DNA of 8,302 bases. Source: an uncultured Pelosinus sp. Lineage in GTDB: Bacteria > Bacillota > Negativicutes > UMGS1260. Both the position numbers and the translations under genes were made by a program. This document shows positions 1-5,564 of the stretch, in pieces. Location of the stretch: assembly GCA_900550105.1 (NCBI GenBank), contig URQW01000112.1, positions 1 to 8,302 of the forward strand, read 5' to 3'. Each line of letters starts with the position of its first letter. The stretch's first letter is position 1. The notes under the pieces were generated by a model that was given only the letters and a program-made list of their open reading frames with translations, was not told the DNA's origin and did not search any database.

Positions 1-57
1 GTAAGCGACATGACTGCTTTTGCTCAGCTTGTTGCTACCGCTAAAGAAAATCGGTAA
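1..57 (+). CDS. C-terminal end of an unidentified protein (partial)
   Basis: The first frame is open from the window edge to a TAA at 55-57 and gives an 18-residue tail, VSDMTAFAQLVATAKENR. A strong hairpin terminator starts about 20 bases later, which supports this being the true end of a plus-strand gene. The tail is alanine-rich and looks helical, but it is too short to assign a family, and I do not recognise it. The gene converges on the minus-strand thioesterase gene and is not part of its transcript. Confidence 0.6.
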   Translation, partial: VSDMTAFAQLVATAKENR

Positions 58-76
58 GACTTAGCAGAATAAAAGG

Positions 77-105
77 AAAAGGGCTTGCTTAGCAAGCCCT
101 TTTTT
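77..105 (+). terminator. Intrinsic, probably bidirectional terminator
   Basis: Bases 81-88 (GGGCTTGC) pair perfectly with 92-99 (GCAAGCCC) around a three-base loop. Six T follow (100-105), and A residues precede the stem (77-80). On the minus strand those A residues become a T tract, so the hairpin can end both the plus-strand gene stopping at 57 and the minus-strand gene whose stop codon lies at 117-119. Confidence 0.9.
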
Positions 106-116
106 GTCGCAAGATT

Positions 117-539
117 TTACTTAACGCCGTAAACACCGGCGCGTTCATAAGCACGTTTTAACAGAGAATCTCGATTTACGATCAGACGAACATGTTTTCC
201 ATGGCCGATTTCACCGATCTCATCATGAGCTGTGATAATGAAAGACAGTTTATTGTCTTCCAATTTGTTTAAGGTAGCTCGCACGGTAATATTCATTCCT
301 AAAACGGTAGGAGCTTGGTGGATAAATTCCATGGACTGTCCCACGGTGACCAATCCATCAGGGAGTAGGGGATCAACAGCTTGGGTAGCTGCTTCAATCA
401 TCATGGCGACATAAGCAGGAGTTGCAAGGAGATTTTGGAGTTCGTGCGAACCGTAGTTCGCAGCTACATCGGCAGCATCAACCGTTTTTTGTACTTCATA
501 ATAGATTCCAGTTTGAAGTGTATTGGGTACATGAACCAT
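117..539 (-). CDS. FlK-like hot-dog thioesterase
   Basis: A 140-residue single-domain protein resembling the fluoroacetyl-CoA thioesterase (FlK) branch of hot-dog enzymes, which hydrolyse acyl-CoA thioesters in the cytosol. Landmarks are the helix segment LATPAYVAMMIEAA (residues 38-51), the strand EFIHQAPTVLG (71-81) with H74, and the late motif AHDEIGEIGHGKHVRLIV (104-121). Compared with FlK (T42, E50, H76), T40 and H74 keep the same spacing of 34. The catalytic-type glutamate is E49 and residue 48 is isoleucine, so the acid is shifted by one. The start at 539 is set by an AAGGAGG eight bases upstream. A longer in-frame start exists but would run into the divergent methyltransferase gene and adds a low-complexity, non-family extension. 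It is transcribed alone, divergently from the methyltransferase gene. The substrate is unknown; many such relatives are probably housekeeping acyl-CoA thioesterases, not fluoroacetate-resistance enzymes. Confidence 0.85.
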   Translation of the reverse strand: MVHVPNTLQTGIYYEVQKTVDAADVAANYGSHELQNLLATPAYVAMMIEAATQAVDPLLPDGLVTVGQSMEFIHQAPTVLGMNITVRATLNKLEDNKLSFIITAHDEIGEIGHGKHVRLIVNRDSLLKRAYERAGVYGVK

Positions 540-579
540 AGTAACACCCTCCTTATACTTTTTTAGTCCAAACCATGTA

Positions 580-594
580 AAGAAGATACTTCTT
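580..594 (-). repeat. Short inverted repeat in the thioesterase 5' leader
   Basis: AAGAAG at 580-585 and CTTCTT at 589-594 form a perfect six-base inverted repeat with a three-base centre. It lies just downstream of the start point predicted from the minus-strand promoter, where a repressor operator would fit. The sequence is simple and AT-rich, so chance is a fair alternative. Confidence 0.3.
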
Positions 595-603
595 CTTACT
601 TTT

Positions 604-632
604 ATGCTAATATAGTCTGAAAAATTTGTCAA
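604..632 (-). promoter_or_regulatory. Candidate sigma-A promoter for the thioesterase gene
   Basis: Read on the minus strand, a perfect TTGACA lies at 632-627, followed by a 17-base spacer and TAGCAT (609-604), which matches four of six bases of TATAAT. Transcription would start near 597 and give a leader of about 58 bases containing the AAGGAGG site at 554-548. Confidence 0.55.
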
Positions 633-686
633 TCTTTTGTTTTTTTTAGGATGGATTAACCTATTTTTAAAGGAGGCATGAGGTCT

Positions 687-1481
687 ATGCGTGAAAAAAT
701 ACAAAGTCCTCAAAATCAAAATATAAAACTTGCTGCTTCGTTGAAACAAAAAAAATATCGGGAAGAAACGGGTCTTTTTCTTGTGGAAGGCGTTCGCTTA
801 GTGGAAGAGGTTTTAGCTTCTGACTGGTTTTGTGAGAGTATTTTTGTTGCCGATAGTTTTGGCGGACAAGAGCGTAGCGCCGCTTTGCTGAAGCAGGCTG
901 AAGAATGTAGTCATGTCTATGAAGTTTCGGAAGCCTTGCTGGCTAAAATCAGCGATACCCGTGAACCCCAGGGAATTGTGGCAATAGTCAAACAGAAAGA
1001 GCAAGCTTTGCCAAAGGCTGGAGCGAATCCCTTTTGGGTGCTTGCCGATGGCATACAAGATCCGGGGAATTTAGGAACTCTAATTCGGACGGCTGATGCA
1101 GCAGGGTGTGACGGCGTTCTCTTAATTCAGAGCGTAGATGTTTATAATCCGAAAGTCGTGAGGGCGTCGATGGGTTCCTTATTTCATCTTCCGGTATTAT
1201 CAGCGGAAGCAGATTTGATTTTGCAGTGGCTGCAAGCAGAACAAATTTCCTTATATGGCACATCCGTAGAAAATGCCGTTTCCTATTATAATGTAGATTG
1301 GCGTCCTAGCTGCTGTATTGCTTTTGGGAATGAAGGGCAGGGAATGAGTTCTTTCGTAAAAAAATATTGCGACGGATTTGTCCATATTCCTTTGATTGGC
1401 AAAGCGGAATCTTTAAATGTGTCCATTTCAGCAGCGGTAATTTTGTATGAAGCCCTCAGGCAGCGCCGCTTCTCGTCTTGA
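687..1481 (+). CDS. SpoU/TrmH family rRNA 2'-O-methyltransferase (YsgA/RlmP-like)
   Basis: A 264-residue SPOUT-class enzyme that transfers a methyl group from S-adenosylmethionine to a ribose 2'-OH of RNA. Residues 1-105 form the SpoU substrate-binding domain typical of RlmB/TsnR relatives (GLFLVEGVRLVEEVL at 29-43). The catalytic domain carries the three SpoU motifs: NLGTLIRTADAAG (128-140, with N128 and R134), FGNEGQGMS (213-221) and IPLIGKAESLNVSISAA (234-250). These form the knotted cofactor site. Position directly upstream of pheST matches Bacillus subtilis ysgA, whose product RlmP methylates G2553 in the 23S rRNA A-loop, so that target is a reasonable inference here. An ATG at 678 is only one base from AAGGAGG (670-676). 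The ATG at 687 has a normal ten-base spacing and was chosen. No terminator is seen after it, so transcripts may run on into the yqzL/T-box region. Confidence 0.9.
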   Translation: MREKIQSPQNQNIKLAASLKQKKYREETGLFLVEGVRLVEEVLASDWFCESIFVADSFGGQERSAALLKQAEECSHVYEVSEALLAKISDTREPQGIVAIVKQKEQALPKAGANPFWVLADGIQDPGNLGTLIRTADAAGCDGVLLIQSVDVYNPKVVRASMGSLFHLPVLSAEADLILQWLQAEQISLYGTSVENAVSYYNVDWRPSCCIAFGNEGQGMSSFVKKYCDGFVHIPLIGKAESLNVSISAAVILYEALRQRRFSS

Positions 1482-1506
1482 ACTTTGCTTTTTCCTATGC
1501 TATACT
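1478..1506 (+). promoter_or_regulatory. Sigma-A promoter for yqzL and probably T-box-pheST
   Basis: TTGAAC (1478-1483), a 17-base spacer and TATACT (1501-1506) with an extended -10 TG at 1498-1499 form a good vegetative promoter. Its -35 box overlaps the TGA stop of the methyltransferase gene (1479-1481). Transcription would start near 1513, before the YqzL-like gene. I see no comparable promoter between that gene and the T-box, so this one probably also supplies pheST. Confidence 0.7.
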
Positions 1507-1557
1507 GATAACGAATCGTATTTATTCCTAAAGCTAGCAAGGAAGGTGTGGTTACAC

Positions 1558-1647
1558 ATGATCCCCGCTGAAGTCTTTTGGAGCGTCTTTAAACAGACAG
1601 GTTCTATCGTAGCTTATTTATGGTATCGAAAAATGCGGCTTCAATAG
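1558..1647 (+). CDS. yqzL: YqzL-like small protein
   Basis: A 29-residue protein beginning MIPAEVFWSVFKQTGSIVAY and ending in a basic tail, YRKMRLQ. The pattern F-W-x-V-F-x-Q-T-G-x-I-x-x-Y-L is the hallmark of the YqzL family, a small protein of unknown function that in Bacillus subtilis lies between era and recO and is about 47 residues long. This copy lacks the acidic C-terminal half of the Bacillus protein. Translation is supported by GGAAGGTG at 1541-1548, nine bases before the ATG, and by the promoter at 1478-1506. The stop lies six bases before the first paired base of the T-box stem I. No signal peptide is seen, and a membrane helix is unlikely at this length. The family call rests on remembered consensus. 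Confidence 0.72.
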   Translation: MIPAEVFWSVFKQTGSIVAYLWYRKMRLQ

Positions 1648-1653
1648 TTTTAT

Positions 1654-1878
1654 ATGCGATGATAAAGAGAGTAGGAAGCTTGTGCTTGTACAGGGAGGAA
1701 TTTGCCGTAGATTGAAAGCAATTCTCAAGCAGGCTGTCTGAAGTTCACTTTGGAGCATTTTGGCTGAACTGAGATTAGGCCAGACGCGGTTTCGGCGTTA
1801 TTGAAAGCAAAGAGGTAATTTGGGTGGTACCGCGGAAGTCAGACTTTCGCCCCTTGGTGGGGTGAAGGCTTTTTTTTT
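1654..1878 (+). promoter_or_regulatory. T-box leader sensing tRNA-Phe, controlling pheST
   Basis: A complete T-box riboswitch that reads the charging state of tRNA-Phe. Stem I runs from ATGC (1654-1657) to GCAT (1755-1758), with AAAG/CTTT pairing above it and the S-turn AGTA at 1670-1673. GCTTG (1684-1688) pairs with CAAGC (1726-1730), leading to an AGGGAG bulge and a distal hairpin at 1698-1724. The specifier loop reads GAAG-UUC-A, with the phenylalanine codon UUC at 1744-1746. A stem III candidate is at 1783-1799. The conserved T-box GGGTGGTACCGCGG is at 1822-1835. Its UGGU (1825-1828) can pair with the tRNA acceptor end ACCA, matching discriminator A73 of tRNA-Phe. Uncharged tRNA-Phe should stabilise the antiterminator and turn on pheS and pheT; charged tRNA leaves the terminator at 1844-1878. 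Confidence 0.95.
1844..1878 (+). terminator. Regulated terminator of the pheST T-box
   Basis: CTTTCGCCCC (1844-1853) pairs with GGGGTGAAGG (1859-1868) in ten pairs, including two G-U pairs, around a five-base loop. Nine T follow (1870-1878). It is the alternative fold to the antiterminator and lies 17 bases before the pheS ribosome binding site. Confidence 0.92.
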
Positions 1879-1905
1879 ACCCTAATTTATTTTTGGAGGT
1901 ATTAT

Positions 1906-2928
1906 ATGGAACAGCAATTGCAAAATTTGCGACAAGAGGCTTTAGCAGCGATTCATGCTGCGGATAGTCTCGAATTGTTGCAGGATCTACGTGTGAAATA
2001 CTTAGGGAAAAAGGGCAGTCTTACATCAATGTTGCGCGGCCTTGGCTCTTTAAGTGCTGAATTGCGGCCGAAGATGGGACAAGTCGTCAATGAGATTCGC
2101 ACCGAATTAGAAGGAATTCTCGATCAAAAAACAGCCGAATTGAAGAATGCGGCGCTGGCAGCGCGGCTGACCTCAGAAAAGATTGATGTAACACTGCCAG
2201 GGCGCAAGGCGCTACAAGGGCATTTACATCCATTAACGCTTACGCTTACGCGGATTAAAGATATTTTCATGAAAATGGGCTTTCAAATTGCTGAGGGGCC
2301 AGAAGTCGAGCAGGATTATTATAATTTTGAAATGCTCAATTTTCCTAAGGAACACCCAGCACGGGACATGCAAGATTCTTTTTATATAACCGAAAGTATT
2401 TTGCTGCGGACTCACACTTCACCAGTACAAGCCCGCACGCTGCAATCGAAGGAACCGAATTCGCCAGTGCGGATTATTGCTCCAGGCAAAGTATATCGCA
2501 GTGACTATGATGCGACTCATTCGCCCATGTTCCATCAGGTAGAAGGGCTTGTTGTTGATAAAAATATTCGGTTCTCTGATTTAAAAGGAACCTTAGAGCT
2601 CTTTATTCATGAGATTTTTGGTAATTCTGTAGCTGTACGGTTTCGTCCCAGCTTTTTTCCGTTTACCGAACCTAGTGCTGAGGTAGATATTTCTTGTGTA
2701 ATGTGCGGCGGCAAGGGCTGCCGGGTATGCTCGGGAACGGGCTGGCTAGAAATCCTAGGATCAGGTATGGTTCATCCTAATGTACTTACATTAAATAATT
2801 ATGATCCGGCTGTAGTCAGTGGTTTTGCCTTTGGCATGGGTGTAGAACGAATTGCCATGCTTTCGTATGGAATTGACGATATGAGACTCTTCTTTGAAAA
2901 TGATGTGCGCTTTTTAGGACAGTATTAA
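1906..2928 (+). CDS. pheS: Phenylalanyl-tRNA synthetase alpha subunit
   Basis: The catalytic subunit of the cytosolic alpha2-beta2 PheRS, which activates phenylalanine with ATP and charges tRNA-Phe. At 340 residues it has the usual bacterial length. Residues 1-90 form the N-terminal coiled-coil arm that contacts tRNA. The class II core follows: motif 2 around KVYRSDYDATHSPMFHQVEG (195-214), the phenylalanine-pocket region RPSFFPFTEPSAEVDIS (247-263) and motif 3 GFAFGMGVERIAML (306-319), whose R315 should contact ATP. Residues 264-275 hold a C-x2-C-x4-C-x2-C cluster (C264, C267, C272, C275) that fits a small zinc knuckle; such an insertion occurs in Gram-positive PheS but not in Escherichia coli. 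GGAGGT at 1895-1900 precedes the ATG by five bases. Expression is set by the T-box, and pheT follows after 23 bases. Confidence 0.98.
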   Translation: MEQQLQNLRQEALAAIHAADSLELLQDLRVKYLGKKGSLTSMLRGLGSLSAELRPKMGQVVNEIRTELEGILDQKTAELKNAALAARLTSEKIDVTLPGRKALQGHLHPLTLTLTRIKDIFMKMGFQIAEGPEVEQDYYNFEMLNFPKEHPARDMQDSFYITESILLRTHTSPVQARTLQSKEPNSPVRIIAPGKVYRSDYDATHSPMFHQVEGLVVDKNIRFSDLKGTLELFIHEIFGNSVAVRFRPSFFPFTEPSAEVDISCVMCGGKGCRVCSGTGWLEILGSGMVHPNVLTLNNYDPAVVSGFAFGMGVERIAMLSYGIDDMRLFFENDVRFLGQY

Positions 2929-2951
2929 GAGAAAGTAACAGGAGGAAGATT

Positions 2952-5408
2952 ATGCAGGCTTCGATTAAATGGCTTAAAGAATATGTCGATTTTACGGTTG
3001 ATCCTGATGTGCTAGGAGAACAGCTTACTATGGCGGGAATTCCGGTAGAAGCAGTTCAACACTTAGGAGAGAATCTTACAAACGTAGTAACAGGCAAGGT
3101 ACTTGATATTTATCCTCATCCTGACGCCGATAAGCTCAGTATTTGTAAAATAGATGTAAAAACTGAGATTCTTACTATTATCACAGGCGCTAAAAACGTA
3201 ACAAAAGGCGCAGTAGTTCCCGTAGCAAAAATTGGGGCAAAATTGCCTACTGGTATGAAAATCAAAGAAAGTAAGCTTCGTGGGCTGCCTTCTTACGGCA
3301 TGCTTTGTTCAGCCAAAGAGATGGCTCTTGATGAAAAGACGCTGTTGCCCGAAGAAAAAGATGGAATCTTTCTGTTGAGTGCTGATACGCCTATTGGGGA
3401 AGATATTCACACAGTCTTAGGCCTTGATGATGTGATTTTGGAATTTGAATTAACACCGAACCGGGCTGATTGTTTCAGCATGATTGGCTTAGCCAGAGAG
3501 ATTGCTGTACTTACGGGCGGCACGTTGAAAAAGCCGTTGTTAAATGTAAAAGAAACTGGGGAAGGGAAGGCCAGTGATAAAATTTCGATTTCGATTGCTG
3601 ACCCGTCGCTGTGCGCCCGTTTTGCTGCTAGGGTTCTGGAAGACGTAAAAGTTGGCCCGTCACCGGAATGGCTCAAGATGCGCCTTCGTTCCGCCGGCAT
3701 TCGTTCCATCAACAATATTGTTGATGTCACAAATTTTGTCATGTTGGAATTTGGCCAGCCTATGCATGCCTATGACCATGCTATGCTATCGAAACAGCAG
3801 ATTACAGTACGTTTGGCAAACCAGGGTGAAACGATTACGACTCTTGATGATACGAAACGAGAATTAACGGATGAAATGATTGTTATTGCCGATGCCCTGC
3901 AGCCTGTAGGCGTTGCTGGTGTTATGGGTGGATTACTGAGTGAAGTGACGAATCAGAGCCGTACAATTGTGCTGGAAGCAGCCGCGTTTCATAGTGCTAG
4001 AATTCGTAAGACAGCTAGAAAACTGGGACTTCGTTCCGAAGCATCAGGTCGTTTTGAACGAGGGGTTAATGTAAGCGCTGTCACGGCGGCACTCGACCGG
4101 GCGGCTCAGCTTCTTGTTGATATGGGGGCGGCTAAAGTATGTACTGGCATTGTCGATATCTACCCGAATGTTACTATGCCAAGTAAGTTTAGCTTTACAG
4201 GCAAGCAAATTAATGACTATCTTGGCACTGATTTTCTCGTAGGCGATATGGTAGATCTTTTGCAAAAGCTTGACTTTGCCGTTGTCGGTCCTGATAGTGA
4301 TGGCGATATTACTGTTACGGTTCCTTCCTGGCGTTCTGATGTGACGGGGATGGCTGATATTGCCGAGGAAGTAGCACGGCTCAAGGGATACGACCAAGTT
4401 CCTGCTACGACGCCACAAGGGACTGTGGTACAAGGTGGGCAAAGCTATGAGGCTTTGATCGCAGATAAAGTAAAAAATTCGTTGACAGCGAACGGTTTCA
4501 GCGAAATTATTACTTATAGTTTCATTCATCCTGGCGCTTTTGACAAAATTGGGTTGGACGTTGCTGATCCGCTGCGAAATACGGTACCGTTATTAAATCC
4601 GATCGTGGAAGAATTCTCTGATTTACGAACTACTTTGTTGCCGAATCTTTTGGAAACCGTAGCGCGTAATGTGTCTCGCAAGAATCTTGATGTAAAGATT
4701 TTTGAGTTAGGCGCGATTTATTTGCCGCAGGCAGAACAAGATGTTTTACCGGAAGAACCGCAGCGTTTAGCAGGGGCCCTAACGGGGAAACGACAACTTA
4801 CAGCTTGGAATCAAGGGAAAGAAGAAGTCGATTTTTATGATGCCAAGGGTGTTGTTGAAACGATTTTTGCCAGTTTAGGAATTCAAGATTTTTCTTTTGA
4901 GGCAGCACAAACTGCTTCTTTTCATCCCGGAAAATGCGCCGCTGTTTTATATGCCGGAGAGATTATTGGCTATGTAGGAGAAATTCATCCTACAGTGCAA
5001 CAGGCCTATGGTCTTAACCGGAAAGTCTATGTATTTGATTTGAACTTTACGGCTTTAAGTCAAGAGGATGTTATGAAAGCTTTACTGGGTATGGGTGAAG
5101 TTAAGAAATATTCTCCCTTGCCGAAATTTCCGGCTATTTCACGTGACTTGGCGCTTGTATTGCCTGAGTCTACAGAAGCAAAGAGTGTTCTTGATGTGAT
5201 AGGCAAAACAAAGAGTCCTTTACTGGAAGAAGTTAGCCTTTTTGACGTGTACACTGGCGAGCAAGTGGAAAAGGGAGCCAAGAGCCTAGCTTTTTCCCTG
5301 GTATATCGTAGCAATGAAAGAACCCTTACTGATGCTGAGGTAGAGCCAGAATACAATAAACTTGTTGCGGCGCTTAAGGAAACCTTACAAGCGAAAACAA
5401 GAATATAG
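2952..5408 (+). CDS. pheT: Phenylalanyl-tRNA synthetase beta subunit
   Basis: The 818-residue beta subunit of PheRS, needed for tRNA binding and for hydrolysing mischarged Tyr-tRNA-Phe. Visible domains in order: an N-terminal segment and EMAP-type OB fold (about 40-150, with YPHPDADKLSICKIDV at 54-69), the B3/B4 editing domain (about 210-400, with NNIVDVTNFVMLEFGQPMHAYD at 254-275 and GVMGG at 323-327), a B5 domain (about 405-480, ending in PSWRSDVTGMADIAEEVARLKGY), the inactive synthetase-like core (about 490-690) and the C-terminal FDX-ACB anticodon-binding domain (about 722-815, starting near PLPKFPAISRDLALVL). Length and order are those of full-length bacterial PheT, with no frameshift. 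AGGAGGA at 2940-2946 places the start five bases later. It is co-transcribed with pheS. No strong terminator follows, so some read-through into the permease gene is possible. Confidence 0.98.
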   Translation: MQASIKWLKEYVDFTVDPDVLGEQLTMAGIPVEAVQHLGENLTNVVTGKVLDIYPHPDADKLSICKIDVKTEILTIITGAKNVTKGAVVPVAKIGAKLPTGMKIKESKLRGLPSYGMLCSAKEMALDEKTLLPEEKDGIFLLSADTPIGEDIHTVLGLDDVILEFELTPNRADCFSMIGLAREIAVLTGGTLKKPLLNVKETGEGKASDKISISIADPSLCARFAARVLEDVKVGPSPEWLKMRLRSAGIRSINNIVDVTNFVMLEFGQPMHAYDHAMLSKQQITVRLANQGETITTLDDTKRELTDEMIVIADALQPVGVAGVMGGLLSEVTNQSRTIVLEAAAFHSARIRKTARKLGLRSEASGRFERGVNVSAVTAALDRAAQLLVDMGAAKVCTGIVDIYPNVTMPSKFSFTGKQINDYLGTDFLVGDMVDLLQKLDFAVVGPDSDGDITVTVPSWRSDVTGMADIAEEVARLKGYDQVPATTPQGTVVQGGQSYEALIADKVKNSLTANGFSEIITYSFIHPGAFDKIGLDVADPLRNTVPLLNPIVEEFSDLRTTLLPNLLETVARNVSRKNLDVKIFELGAIYLPQAEQDVLPEEPQRLAGALTGKRQLTAWNQGKEEVDFYDAKGVVETIFASLGIQDFSFEAAQTASFHPGKCAAVLYAGEIIGYVGEIHPTVQQAYGLNRKVYVFDLNFTALSQEDVMKALLGMGEVKKYSPLPKFPAISRDLALVLPESTEAKSVLDVIGKTKSPLLEEVSLFDVYTGEQVEKGAKSLAFSLVYRSNERTLTDAEVEPEYNKLVAALKETLQAKTRI

Positions 5409-5442
5409 TCACAAGTGTTCATTCCTAAAACACATTTTCCTC

Positions 5443-5471
5443 TTTACCTTTCCATATGATTGTGTTAAACT
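5443..5471 (+). promoter_or_regulatory. Candidate promoter for the amino acid permease gene
   Basis: TTTACC (5443-5448), a 17-base spacer and TAAACT (5466-5471) with an extended -10 TG at 5463-5464. Each hexamer matches four of six consensus bases. Transcription would start near 5478, just before the inverted repeat at 5481. A promoter here would uncouple the permease from T-box control. Confidence 0.5.
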
Positions 5472-5480
5472 GTTACCTGT

Positions 5481-5507
5481 AGCGGACGAAGCTGGCCTTT
5501 GTCCGCT
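5481..5507 (+). promoter_or_regulatory. Strong inverted repeat in the permease leader (5' stem-loop or operator)
   Basis: AGCGGACGAAG (5481-5491) pairs with CTTTGTCCGCT (5497-5507) in eleven pairs, one of them G-U, around a five-base loop. No T tract follows, so it is not a simple terminator. It begins about three bases after the predicted start point and ends 57 bases before the permease ATG. It could be an RNA element that stabilises or regulates the transcript, or a DNA operator blocking the promoter at 5443-5471. I do not recognise it as a known riboswitch. Confidence 0.65.
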
Positions 5508-5564
5508 CTGTCGATACGATCAAGAAGAATCAATCTGTACTTATTGGAGGTAGGGGAGACGCGT

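Noticed and set aside
626..652. TTGTCA ... TAGGAT as a plus-strand promoter for the methyltransferase gene.
   Set aside because: The spacer is only 15 bases and the -10 is weak. A promoter should exist in 540-670, but I cannot place it with confidence.
678..686. ATG at 678 as the methyltransferase start.
   Set aside because: It lies one base after AAGGAGG, too close for initiation. The ATG at 687 has normal spacing.
540..749. An in-frame 70-residue N-terminal extension of the thioesterase, starting at 749.
   Set aside because: It would overlap the start of the divergent methyltransferase gene and span its own promoter. It is low-complexity and basic, while the internal ATG at 539 has an excellent ribosome binding site and gives the family's usual length.
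4044..4529. A long antisense open frame inside pheT, and similar antisense frames at 3407-3742 and 5060-5422.
   Set aside because: They lack ribosome binding sites and recognisable motifs and lie wholly or almost wholly opposite a well-supported gene. They are by-products of pheT codon use.
5414..5441. GTGTT ... AACAC as a terminator after pheT.
   Set aside because: It has only five pairs with a nine-base loop and a mixed T/C tail. It is too weak to call.
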